A DNA stretch of 64,000 nucleotides from Sporodiniella umbellata (taxonomy: Eukaryota; Mucoromycota; Mucoromycetes; Mucorales; Rhizopodaceae): the NCBI GenBank assembly GCA_025677835.1, contig JAIXMR010000058.1, positions 62,001-126,000 on the forward strand, in the 5' to 3' direction. The translations under genes were made by a program, and so were the position numbers. The notes under the pieces were generated by a model, which was not told the DNA's origin, ran no database searches, and worked only from the letters and a program-made list of their open reading frames with translations. Positions 51,580-62,120 of the stretch are shown piece after piece. Numbering within the stretch: the first letter of the stretch is position 1; each line of letters opens with the position of its first letter.

Positions 51580-53862
51580 TTATTGGGTATTATCGGGTAT
51601 AGGCCATTGAATATCATCTAAGGTGTTGGGGGCAACCAAATATTTGACAATCAGTGGGCTGGTTCGATTAGTAGACTATGAAATATAAGCACCTCGCAAT
51701 TTTATAGCTATTTTACCTTAAAGTACTTTTCAATCGCTTTTGCTTTGTTTCGTTTCAAAGGGATTTCGTTAAATATGACCAAGTCCGCTGCACTAAGGCA
51801 TGAGCTTTCAAGGTTTTTTAGCTTCATATCAACAAACACAATTCGACTGCTAGTTTTGAATTCTTGAGCCTCTTGAAAAGCTGTTTCCGAGTTGCATACA
51901 TTGGCATATTTAATCTGTATCATTAGCTTTTTTTTTTTTTTTTTTTTTTTTACATCTACTTGATTGTTGTTTTTACCTTTCTAGCATTCAGTACTTCTTT
52001 TAAACTATCAGCCACTTCGTCGTGATACCATACGATTGCGATTTTCATTGCTCTGAAGCTTAAAATAGCATAATCAAGATAATCTTTAAAAAAAATCATT
52101 TTGGCTTCGCATGTTTTTTTGTACTAATAGACAACATTTAGTACAAGTTCCCAATTCGTCTTCTTCAAAGGAAGGGTACATAAAAAACAAGAAAAGTATA
52201 CGTTACCATGGCCATGTATAGAGGTAATTTTTCGCTCATCGAAAGGTCGTCACTTATCTGAGTATCTACAAAGTCTTCTACTTTGACTGAAACAACAACC
52301 ACTTCGCAGATGTGTTTTGGTATTTGACTTGCTATGACTGGCATTCGAGGGCTATGCCAAACTAATCTATCTAGTACATATTGTAACTCTTCTGAATTTG
52401 ATCTGCCGTTATAAATCCATCCAATGACCTGTTGTTTAGGGTCACAATAACGTTTTGCAAATTTATCGAACGTCGTCACAAGGTCCGGCCGAATAGCCTT
52501 TACTGATGTATACAAGTCCACTGGTAAACAATGGCTGGCTATCTCTGAAAGCAAAATAAGCCGTGGACAGCTTTCTAATAACTCTATAAACGCTTTGTTG
52601 TGTGTGTTCTGAAAGAGAGTTAGAGTATTGTCTACTTTTTGATAGTCAATACTTACTCCTCTTGCTTTCATATACTGGGCGCCGTCGCAAATAGCCACCT
52701 TTAATTTTGCATTTTTTATCTGGTTTCTTCTTCTTGTTGCTACTTCGTGGGTTGTGATATAGAACAAAACGCGTTGAGGCTCAGAATCAGATTCATTCTC
52801 CTCTTCTTCTTGATATTCTTTGCTGGCTGATGCACGTTTTCTCTTTTTGGATACTTTTGGCTTTGATGTTTTTTTTTTGACACCTTTAAATATATCGGTT
52901 CTTGCGTCTGGCAGAATACATACTTCATCATCATCAAAACCGAAAAAGTTTTCAATTTCTTCTTTCCAAGTGTGAAGTAACACAGACGGACAGACAACTA
53001 GCACGGGCCACTCTTTACAATACGCATAAGCGATGGCTAGCGATTCTGGTATTTTACCAATACCTCCTTCGTTTGCTACTAGTAGTCTCCCTTTGTTTTC
53101 AATTGCCTTTCGGACACCGTCCTGTTGAAATTTGTAAAGCTTGTCATGTACCTCTGACTCAACAAATCGGCTCCATCGATCCATCAGTTCTATGTCCATC
53201 GTATCGTCTTCCTCAAAACTATCTTCCTGAAGTTCCTGCTCCTTGGATTTTGATAAATCTTTAAGCCTCAACGGTTTAGTCAATAGATGTTGAACAATAG
53301 GCTGTGGGATTGGATCGATTTCGATTTGAAGGTTAGGTGTATTGACTGGCAGTGTTTTAATAGCCTTTCTATACGCTTCTAGTGTCGCAGGAATCACCCA
53401 CTTTCCTAAAGTATCGTTCCAGGCTATGTCCTTGATGTTTTTTATAACAGGGAGAATTGTAGAATTCGCAGAATAATCAATCGAAATTTCAGAGTCGGAC
53501 AACAAGGTGAAAGCTACACGCGTTTTTGAACGAGTGAGTGGAACGAATTCTATGTCCATATTCTGGCTATTGCGTAGTACATAAGGTGCTGTGTCTTTGT
53601 TGAACCTGTTACCGGAAATTTCATTTCCTTGTCTATAGGAGTCTAAAGAGTGCTGAATAAAGCTATAGGGCGATTCATCCCACTGAAAGAAACGACATGC
53701 ATTCGATGCACACTATAATAGACTGTTACAAAAATACAAGTATACGCATATTGAATAGATCTGTATTTATTTTACTCTCCAATACCAACGCCCCCTATTA
53801 AGATTGGGAGCTCTGGATTCTAGAATGATGGCCTCATTTCCACACTTGCAAGTAACTGTCAT
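51580..53862 (-). CDS. GRF zinc finger - HARP - SNF2 pseudo-ATPase (SMARCAL1/ZRANB3-like)
   Basis: Five exons read as one 677-aa protein. Exon 1 starts MTVTCKCGNEAIILES; joined to exon 2 it forms a GRF zinc finger (CKCG ... NRGRWYWRCASNACRFFQW). Residues about 81-145 resemble a HARP domain (IAWNDTLGKWVIPA). The SNF2 core follows: LYKFQQDGVRKAIENKGR, VLVVCPSVLLHTWKEEIENF. The catalytic motifs are lost: Walker A reads GGIGKI (246-250; GKT expected), Walker B CDGAQ (372-375; DExH expected), motif III LLSEIAS (SGTP expected). Downstream exons (to 51580) carry the second RecA-like lobe, ending TSPLIVKYLVAPNTLDDIQW as in SMARCAL1 relatives, but motif V and the QxxxRxxRxGQ box are missing (KAIEKYFKSTN). 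The reading frame is kept open. It likely binds fork or ssDNA ends through GRF/HARP without ATP-driven annealing. The joins, especially exon 3 at ATTAG|TACAAA, are inferred. Confidence 0.8.
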
Positions 53863-54748
53863 TTCCAGAAAAACAGTAGCAAGAAAAAAAAAGGGGGGGA
53901 GTGAGAAAAAAACAAGTTTAATCACAGACTTATCACTTGGGATTTGATTTGATAGGAGTCCTCTATGGCTTTGCATTGAACATTTAAATAGAGCCACATT
54001 GAAAACAAATGTGCCTGCTTTTTTTTTTTTTCTCTAAAACCAAACTTTGGTGAAGCCTTATGTGAACTGGAAAAGAAAAACAGTATAGCCAGTTATTTAT
54101 ATTGTTTGTCAATAAACAGATACTACGATTTCTATGAAAAACGAATATAAAAAGGCTCTATGGGATTTCTGTGTCAGGGGTTTGAAGACTAGTGCCGACA
54201 ATCTGCACTGTCTGTTATAAAATTGATGTCAAATTTCGCGAAAGGGGGTAGTCAGTTCCGGAAAATCATTAGTTTTTCTCAGTAAAAAAAGGCTCTAAGC
54301 CAATCAGGTTGGGCCCTTGTCTCAGTAGAAGGTAGATCTAAACTCTCCTGGATCCTATTGACGATTTTAGCCAATAGGATCAAGCCTTTTTTGTAAAAAG
54401 AATATCTACATTAGCAATTCGTTTTCTAATTTCTACACCTCTTTTCGTAGTGCTTTTTTATAACAAAAGAAAGTAAATGGAACGGAATCTTTGTCGCTTT
54501 CTACATCTTTTTGTTTGCTGACTTGGTTATTTCCTTTTTGTATAATATAGTAAATCATAGATGCCCGAAAGATTTGAGAAAATCCAAACAATGCTTAACA
54601 GAAATAAAGTTACGCAAAATGACCCTTTTTTTTTTTTTTTTTTTTTTTTTGTATATAAGCTTTTGACAAATGACACCTGAATCTTTAAATTCCCTCTTTC
54701 TTTGCACTAGTTTTTTTTTTCCTTGCCTTTCGAATTTTAATCGCTAGA
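53863..54748. promoter_or_regulatory. divergent promoter region with two CCAAT boxes
   Basis: Between the pseudo-SNF2 gene (leftward) and the 7TM gene (rightward). AGCCAATCAG lies near 54298-54307 and AGCCAATAGG near 54370-54379, both CCAAT-box sequences, about 370-450 bp before the 7TM start. A T23 tract lies at 54627-54650. No coding frame is supported. Confidence 0.45.
54351..54381. promoter_or_regulatory. 10-bp perfect inverted repeat with 11-nt loop overlapping a CCAAT box
   Basis: GATCCTATTG (54351-54360) and CAATAGGATC (54372-54381) are exact complements; the right arm contains the CCAAT of AGCCAATAGG and the left arm its mirror ATTGG-like half. It could be a dimer site or a hairpin. 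Meaning unproven. Confidence 0.4.
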
Positions 54749-55926
54749 ATGGCTTATCTTGATATGATCCAAACCAATGCAACCATCACTGTAGGTAAGT
54801 AGAAAAAACACACCTGTTTTGGGCAGCGCTGATAAAGAGTGCTTAGATGATTGGATCAACAGTATCGGTTATAAAGAAAATATGTTTTCAGTCATGTTTG
54901 TCACTGTTGGATTTTCGTGTTTTATTTGGCAATCTATTACTACGGGAATAATGTTTTATAGAACACGAAAGCCGCTTGTATGCTTGGTTTTTGTTCAGTC
55001 TATACTGGGTATTATCACTACATTTGTTACTCTATTGGTGGCATTTGTTAATGTGAACTGTACTTTTGTAACGAAAAAAGAGCCATAAACAGTGCTCTTT
55101 GTTTGATTAATTGTAAATTTTTAGAGACTTTATCTTTCTGTCATTTGTGTTAATATTGGGGATATGTCACTTCAATTTGTTTTGCTTTGGAAGGCGTATT
55201 TGGGAAATAGTCGATCTAAAATAATGCTATATCTGGGAGCAATACCTATTGGCTCAATTGCTGTGTTTATATTTATCAACTTAACGATTGGAAAATCCAA
55301 CACGCATTTCGAAGGAGGGGTTTGCCTTACTCAATATCGTAGGTAGAAACGTCCCTTTAGATTAACATTTGCCTCTAAAATATATTATCCAGCAACCTAT
55401 ACTGTAGTCATAAAGGCTGCTATTGATTTTGTATCAAATATATTTTTGTCTGCCTGTTTCATTCTGGTTATATACAGACATTACCGTATTTTGGGCAACA
55501 GTATTCAGAAAGTTCTTTTAACAGAAGGATTGCTTTACTGGTAAGAAAGCAAGTACTACCACACTACTTTTTTTACTAAAAAAAAAAAAAAAACTCTTGT
55601 TTAGCTTCGGTGTATGCTTTTCAAACATAGCTACTGGAATCTTGATTACTTTACAAGTTTTAAGCGGCAGCTCGCCTGTTATATACACAATTGATTGTAA
55701 ATAGCCTTTTGAACAGAAAAACAGCGTCTAAACTTTTACAGGGTACTTGGCATCTTATCTTATCATTCGACAACTCCGACATAGTAAAGCTACACAATCG
55801 AACGAGGAAGAAGACGGAGAGATAGACACAACCGCTTCCCACCTATATATTAAACCAAGGAATGACTTTGAAGCCAATCCTTCTATTGTTCCAGACTCTA
55901 ATACGAGCTACAGTCACTCTTTTTAA
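54749..55926 (+). CDS. seven-transmembrane protein, receptor-like
   Basis: A small first exon (MAYLDMIQTNATITV, with an NAT glycosylation site) joins at AAAG|AG to ECLDDWINSIGYKENM. Seven hydrophobic helices follow: MFSVMFVTVGFSCFIWQSI; LVCLVFVQSILGIITTFV; VNIGDMSLQFVLLWKAYL; IMLYLGAIPIGSIAVFIF; AAIDFVSNIFLSACFILVI; GVCFSNIATGILITLQVL; YTIDWYLASYLII. The C-terminal tail is acidic and Ser/Thr-rich (NEEEDGEIDTTASHL). The layout (extracellular short N-terminus, phosphorylatable tail) is GPCR-like, but I see no DRY or NPxxY motif and cannot place it in a named fungal receptor class. Five short introns; one contains A17. About 300 aa. Confidence 0.72.
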
Positions 55927-56856
55927 ATAAACAATCTATAATCGTTTCTATACAAACAACTGCTATAGCTCAACTGACCTTGTTATAGTAATTCCGTTAA
56001 TAAACTTGGATCTCAAGGTTTATCCAAAAGGGATAGAGCTAAGGTGTTTATTTATTTATTCTTTTTTTTTTTTTTAAAAAAAAAAAAAAAAGAATAGCTC
56101 CCTTGAAAATGCATCTTTATGAAAAACCAAAAGACAACAAATGAATTGTTTCTTGTTACGTGATGATTTTGTTTGTTATGGTTGCAACATAAAAAAAAAA
56201 AAATTGTCTCGTCTTTAGTTGTTTATGTTCGACTGTCTTTACGATGCTATCCATTGGCAATAACTATACAGTTTGATTAGAACTGAGAACTATAGAGATC
56301 AAGACTTTAGTCAACTGTAAACTCTTTAGAAACTATAGCGGGTTATTCTGTTGCAAGCCATAGCTATAGACACTGTACAGTAAACTATTGATGATCAGAA
56401 GCTAATACGGCTTTGTTTTGAGGATTAGACGAGCTTAAAAAACCTTGTAAAATGACACTATTCAATAGTCTTTTATTGGGCTTCATGGATTAGTTTTTTT
56501 TTTTTCTTTTCTTTTTTTCTATTGTTTCTGTTTTTAAAGTATGCTTATCATCGTCAGAGATTACCTTAAGTAAAAGTTGCTTCATGGAAACAATTTGATG
56601 ACAAAAGGCAGACACTTAGTCAACCTATACAACTACTGTTAGACTACTCAAGATATATTTCATTCAAGAAGGCGATTTGATTGATTACAACAGTACTTTT
56701 CATATCAAATACAAGAGCTGGTATAGAAAGTAAAAAGAGCTCTGGAAATATGACTGCTAAATCGTTACACCATTCTCGTCACAGTAACAAAAAATTCTTT
56801 TCTAGGCTTTTTTCCTTTTCACGTTTTTTTTTTTTTTTTTTATCTCGATACAAAGT
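55927..56856. other. intergenic, no supported gene
   Basis: AT-rich, with A/T tracts near 56061-56090, 56191-56204 and 56826-56840. It should contain the 7TM 3' end and the carrier promoter. Short frames are not protein-like. Confidence 0.4.
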
Positions 56857-57021
56857 ATGGAGGAGCATGACTATGAGTCGCTAGGAGCTAATACAACAAT
56901 GGCACAAAACGCTTTAGCTGGAGCATTGGCAGGTATCGGAGAGCACTGTATTATGTATCCTGTAGACAGTATCAAGGTAAATATATATATATATATATAT
57001 ATATAATTTTTTGACAGCTTA

Positions 57022-57054
<33 letters not shown>

Positions 57055-57843
57055 CAAGAAAACAAGCAATAGAAACAGCAGCTATTCAAAACACGACTAG
57101 AGGATTGTGGAAAGGCGTAAGCTCGGTCGTGTTAGGAGCAGGACCTGCACATGCTTTACACTTTGCCACCTATGAATTTTGTAAAGATTTTTTCACTGCC
57201 CACGGAAATCCCATGGCATCTGCCACAGCGGGCGCGTGCGCAACGATTGCTCACGATACCTTAATGACACCTTTTGATGGTAAAAAGAGAAAGAAAACAC
57301 AAGGAGCAATTTTTTTTTTTTTTTTGATCTAATGATTTGTAAAAATTAGTGGTGAAACAAAGGATGCAACTAAAACACTCGACTTATAAAACTATTCGAG
57401 AGTGCGCAAAGACTGTTTATATGAAAGAAGGCATCAAGGCATTTTATATTTCACTACCCACCACTCTTATGATGTCTGTTCCTTTCCAGTCCATCCAATT
57501 CTCAACCTATGAATATTTTAGAAAAAAGTTAAAATCAGAAGGTTATGATCCCAAGACACATATTATAGCAGGCGCCATCTCAGGGGCTGTAGCTTCTTCC
57601 ATCACTACACCTTTGGATGTTGTTAAAACGGTTTTGCAGACAAGAGGAACAGACCCCTCGATTCAACATATCACTGGATTTAGACAGGCAGCTGGGTTAA
57701 TTGTGTCACGCTACGGTCTTTGCGGCTTATTTAGAGGATTTAAGCCGAGAATACTGACTCATATTCCCAGTACAGCGATCAGTTGGGGTGTTTATGAATA
57801 CATCAAATGGATTATACATCAAAATAATCAACTTTTACAATAG
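56857..57843 (+). CDS. mitochondrial iron carrier, Mrs3/4-mitoferrin type
   Basis: Start MEEHDYESLGANTTMAQNAL, three exons. Carrier signatures: PVDSIK, PFDVVKQRMQ and PLDVVKTVLQ. The GVSSVVLGAGPAHALHFATYEFCKD block is the hallmark of Mrs3/Mrs4/mitoferrin (iron import for haem and Fe-S clusters at the inner membrane). Residues in STPFQSIQF-like context (MSVPFQSIQFSTYEYF) also fit. Oddity: between PVDSIK and LWKGV there are only 17 residues (TRKQAIETAAIQNTTRG), about 19 fewer than usual, so the first matrix helix is shortened. The intron before it is made of (TA)n and A28. The second intron has a T15-17 run. No other exon in the gap is visible. Confidence 0.85.
56983..57051. repeat. (TA)n and A28 in intron 1 of the carrier gene
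   Basis: A TA-dinucleotide run (56983-57005) followed by a short unique segment and a pure A run ending just before the acceptor AG. Confidence 0.85.
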
Positions 57844-58492
57844 AAAAAAAAAAAAAAAAACCAAAAAAAAAAAAGGCATATAACACTGTTGAACATCTAC
57901 TCACTTTTAAAATTATTCAATCATCAACTTACATCAATCTATCTATGAATTTTATTCATTATAGCTTTCGTATTAAAATAGAACCAGAAAAAAATTTGAA
58001 TTTTTCTATAATTTCAAAGACAGTATTCAAAAGAAACCGTCTGTCTAGAGTCGTTTAAATAGTCTAGGATGTGTTGTTAAGTTTGATTTTATGAATTCTT
58101 GGATATCAAAGTGTATACATTGGGCGTTTATAGAAATAAATGTGAAAACAGAACGAATGGAAGTCGTGACGAGCTATCGGTTTGTAAAGAACAAGCACTG
58201 CAGACAACACTACTTTTAATAAGATCTTGTGGCAATCTAAAAGATGGCGTTCAAAGATTCCAACTTTAATAATGAGCTGTAAACTTTTTGATATGTCAAA
58301 GTAAAACACATAGAAAACACTTTATACTTTTATTTGCGTTCCTGATCTTTCAATGCGTTTTTTGTTTGTTTGTTGTAAAACATACATAGATTTGTTTTAT
58401 TTCTATGGTTTATAGATTAAAAAAAAAAAAAAAAAAACTACTACTTGTCCTTAGAGATCCACTAGTCAATAGTAATGCGTTAGAGATTATTT
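57844..58492. other. convergent 3' intergenic region
   Basis: Between the carrier and HIBADH stops. A tracts lie at 57843-57858 and 57861-57874, and A18 near 58420-58437. No gene is supported. Confidence 0.4.
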
Positions 58493-59618
58493 TTAAAGGT
58501 GGTTGAAGTATACCTTCAGGACACTAGAGAAATCCAAATGATTGAACTCTTTGTCCGATTCTAAAGTTTGATAGACTTTACTAGACAAAGAACCAAGGGG
58601 AGGAGAAAAGTCAACGTCTTTGGCAGCCTTCATAGCCAGTCGAAGGTCTTTGGCCATTAGTTTGTTACTGAATCCACCAGTATATTCTCTTGATGCAGGG
58701 GCAGTTGCCACCACACCAGGATAAGGATTGCAAGCTTCAGCACTCCAACATTTTCCGGTAGAAGTGCTCAAGACAGAGTTCAACAAGGAAGGGTCCATAC
58801 CGAGTCTTGTACCCAAAATCATTGCTTCTGAGACACCCATCATGTGGATACTCAACAACATATTGTTACAGACTTTACATATCTGTCCTGCCCCACTTTC
58901 ACCACAATAGGTGACGCTTTTTCCCATCCATTGTAGTACAGGTTTGATTCTATCAAAGACCTCAGCATCAGGTGCGCCTACCATGAACGTCAAGGTGCCT
59001 GCCTGGGCTCCAGCCACGCCCCCGCTGACAGGAGCGTCTACCAACCATCCACCCTTTGCCTGGACACGTTTGGCCAACTTGCGTACTGCTTCTGTATCGA
59101 TCGTGCTTGAATCCACCCAGACAGCGTCAGTCAAATCAGACGCCACTTCCTCATACATCTTTTCTACGTGGTCTGTACTGGGAAGCATGGTAATGAGAGT
59201 CGATGTCTGGCGAGCCACCTCCAGCGGGCTAGAGGCCTTCTTGAGCTGAGGAAATTCTTTACAAAGTGCCTGGGTTGCTTTGTAGTTGACATCATAGACA
59301 TAGACAGGCTTTGTTGACTTCAAAGCCAAATTTCTAGCCATTCCAGATCCCTAGCGATAACGCGTTGAGTCAACAAAAACCTATCGCTTTCTTTTTCATT
59401 ACCATTTGGCCTAAACCGATTAATCCTATAGCATCACGGCTTTTCTATTTTAAAAAAAAAAATATATAAGTAAAAACAAAAGGGTTTAATGAACCAAGTA
59501 TTTTACTATTCAACCACGGTTAGCTTTGACTTTATTTTTAGTCGCCGTTACCTCCTGTACTCATCCATCGAGCATGACGAACCAAAGTAGTTTTGACAGT
59601 CGCTTGAAAGAAAATCAT
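58493..59618 (-). CDS. HIBADH: mitochondrial 3-hydroxyisobutyrate dehydrogenase
   Basis: Exon 1 MIFFQATVKTTLVRHARWM is an amphipathic Arg-rich presequence (mitochondrial). Exon joins at G|GA and ATG|GGA give STGGLIGLGQMGSGMARNL, the Rossmann GxGxMGxxMAxNL motif. The body has TLITMLPSTDHVEKMY, the substrate loop DAPVSGGVAGAQAGTLTFM, catalytic Lys in GAGQICKVCNNMLL, and C-terminal SNKLMAKDLRLAM. The protein is about 325 aa, normal length. It oxidises 3-hydroxyisobutyrate to methylmalonate semialdehyde in valine breakdown (NAD+). The acceptor chosen (GATGCTATAG) is the only one that keeps frame with the presequence. Intron 1 includes an A11 tract. Confidence 0.92.
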
Positions 59619-59690
59619 GAAAAGAATAAAGAAAACAAAATCCAACGGAAAGCTCTATAAATGAAGCTCATTGACCTCTCTTTTTTCCCA

Positions 59691-60119
59691 CGATGGGCTG
59701 TCACACACATAGCATCTCACTACATGAAATACGGTGCCTTGGGTTGTATTGGGCAAAAAAAAAAAAAAAACAAAAAAAAACAAACGAGGATTGAAACCAT
59801 CGACTGGGCAAATATCCAGTGGAGATGAGAGTCTTCATCTTTTACAGTTCACAAACAAAGCCTACTTACTGGCCAAGTCCGTGAGAAAAAAAAAAAAAAA
59901 AAGATGGACTTTCTTCCGGGCGTATTGCTCATCATTCTCTCGTGGTTCAAACATAAAGTGCTGGTGTGTTGGGTCTTTATTGTTTTTCTAGCCCCGAAAA
60001 AAAAAAAAAAAATATACGTGGAAAGAGTCTTTTACTCTGGCAAATGCCTCGGTCAGTTTCTCGGCGCATTCCTGTGGTTTATCGATCGAAACAAGCCTGA
60101 TATTCAGACGTACAGTTAA
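59691..60119 (+). other. unexplained open frames, possible small membrane protein
   Basis: ATG at 59904 opens 71 codons with one hydrophobic helix (FLPGVLLIILSWF ... CWVFIVFLA), an A16-encoded Lys run, and CLGQFLGAFLWFIDRNKP. Upstream frames from about 59695 are interrupted by A tracts that could be introns. The ending WFIDRNKPDIQTYS looks protein-like but matches nothing I know. Evidence is weak because the frame crosses homopolymers. Confidence 0.25.
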
Positions 60120-60324
60120 AAATAAAAATAGCCTTTTCAAAGACAAACGTGTATAGAATATGTCGTTCGTAGGGTTCTAGCCTCAGCAAAACCAAACTAA
60201 ACGCTTTCTTATGAAATGCTCCACCTATTTTAATCTCAGTGATCAACCGTGAAAAGAGAGATGCATCCGTTGTTTTTTTTTTTTTTTTTTGTTTTGTTTT
60301 TGTTTTTTCTTTTTTTTTTTGCCA

Positions 60325-61025
60325 ATGTCAACAAGTTCTACACCTGATTCTTTCACGCCTGTTTCCTCGCCTGCGCCTTCTTCCCCCGCACCTATTTATC
60401 AAAACAATCACCGGCTTCAAAGCAAGATGAAGTTGAACAATAAAGCTTTGGAATCGCTAGGGCCGAATTTAAGAAGAGTGTCGTCAGCACCCAACACGCA
60501 TGAATACTTTATGCCTTCGAAACCGGTATTGAAACCGTCCTATTCTTTACAGAAAAAAACAATTGAGGTGGGACCCAAAGACTTTGAAAAGATTCGATTG
60601 TTAGGAAAAGGCGATGTGGGGCGAGTGTATTTGGTGAGACATATCCGCAGTGCGAAACTATACGCGTTAAAAGGTAAAAGAAAACAAAAGAGAGGCAGAG
60701 GGAGGATTGATAAGTTAGTGCTGTCCAAAAAGGAGATGATCCAAAGAAACAAGATCAAACGAGCGCTTGTTGAACAGACGATTCTGTCCACAGCCAATCA
60801 TCCGTTTATCGTACCCCTCTACCATTCTTTTCAAAGTCAAGACTATCTCTATTTCTGTATGGAGTTTTGTGTGGGTGGCGAGTTCTTTCGTACGTTACAG
60901 ACAAGGCCTGGGAGGATTCTGAAAGAAAACGATGCCAAATTTTATGCAGCAGAAGTGGTCGCTGCACTGGAATATCTTCATCTGATGGGTATTGTGTTTC
61001 GTGATCTTAAGCCTGAGAGTAAGCA

Positions 61026-61082
<57 letters not shown>

Positions 61083-61349
61083 TAAAAATAGACTGGATTG
61101 ATTCCAGTTTCTTTAGATATCCTTTTGCACGCATCAGGACATCTGATGCTGTCTGATTTTGATCTCTCCATCCAGTCTTCTTCGGTTGCACCCCCTACGC
61201 TCGTACGCCCTTTTTCTGTAAGCCAAACGTAATGCAACCACTTGACACTCACTTTACAGAAACAACCTATGGTCGATACCCGGATAGATCTACGTTCCAA
61301 CTCTTTTGTAGGCACAGAAGGTAATCTTTAACGCAAGAGCAAGAGACTC

Positions 61350-61385
<36 letters not shown>

Positions 61386-61990
61386 AGAATATCTTGCACC
61401 CGAGGTGATTCAAGGTCAAGGGCATTCATGTACAGTGGATTGGTGGACACTTGGGATATTTGTTTTTGAAATGATTGTAAGTACTTTTTTTATTCTTTTC
61501 ACTTTATTTCTAAAAACAAAAGGGAAACAACAATCTCTAGTGTGGCTCTACGCCATTCAAAGGGGTATCGCGAGAAAATACGTTCTATTTGATTTTACAT
61601 GAAAGACTTCAGTTCCCAGACAGTGCTTACTTTCAAACGTTAAGTTATGACTGCAAGTCGTTTATACGTAAATTGCTCAACAAGAACGAAAAGAAAAGGT
61701 TGGGTTCTCGTGCCGGTGCCAGTGAAGTCAAATCACACCCTTTTTTTCATTCTTTGAACTTTGCCCTCTTGAGAAACATGAAGCCACCGATTGTTCCTCT
61801 CAAGGCACCCCCGATACGCGCTGTTCATTCTAACAAGATCAAGGAAAGCAACAGTTTCGAGTTACAGACACAAGAGGCGGCTACTCCTTTAGAAGAGGAT
61901 CCTTTTCATCTTTTCAATTCAGGTAGTGTCTCTTTCTCTCTAAATATGTTTGTACTGATGTAATCCATAGTGACCATCCAGCGTGGATGA
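60325..61990 (+). CDS. AGC kinase of the FPK1/NRC-2/KIN82 type
   Basis: Start [20 protein letters not shown] (Ser/Pro-rich regulatory N-terminus). Kinase: [19 protein letters not shown] (catalytic Lys), [66 protein letters not shown] instead of DFG and FVGTEEY are hallmarks of the phototropin-like AGC group to which FPK1, NRC-2 and KIN82 belong. The C-terminus FHLFNSVTIQRG (last exon after GTAGTG intron) is the hydrophobic-motif region without the usual phospho-Ser. Yeast Fpk1/2 phosphorylate Dnf1/2 flippases and so raise PE/PS translocation to the cytosolic leaflet. The second intron contains the (CA)n run. Phosphatidylserine synthase follows 130 bp downstream. Confidence 0.88.
61027..61079. 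repeat. (CA)n microsatellite in kinase intron
   Basis: About 26 CA units within the intron that follows FRDLKPE; the following intron but one holds T29 (61352-61380). Confidence 0.9.
61352..61380. repeat. T29 homopolymer in kinase intron
   Basis: Uninterrupted T29 just before the acceptor ACTTTAG of the exon starting at EYLAPEV; it may serve as polypyrimidine tract. Confidence 0.9.
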
Positions 61991-62120
61991 ACAAAAAAGG
62001 GGGGGACCTTTCTTTTTTTTTTTTTTTGATTTTCCGATTGATTCTATAAAAGACTTTCTTTTTCTTTGGACTTCTTTCACCCTTCTTTTATTATTATTAC
62101 TATTATTATTATTACTATTG

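Noticed and set aside
51708..52060. Separate small gene starting MKIAIVWYHDE
   Set aside because: It is in frame after an acceptor and fits as the second RecA lobe of the upstream SNF2-like protein, ending in the family-like YLVAPNTLDDIQW.
54351..54395. Hairpin followed by T run as a bacterial-type terminator
   Set aside because: The DNA is clearly nuclear fungal; the inverted repeat overlaps a CCAAT box and lies in a promoter region.
60289..60325. Upstream start ([10 protein letters not shown]...) for the AGC kinase
   Set aside because: It only reads through T homopolymers; the ATG at 60325 begins a typical Ser/Pro N-terminus.
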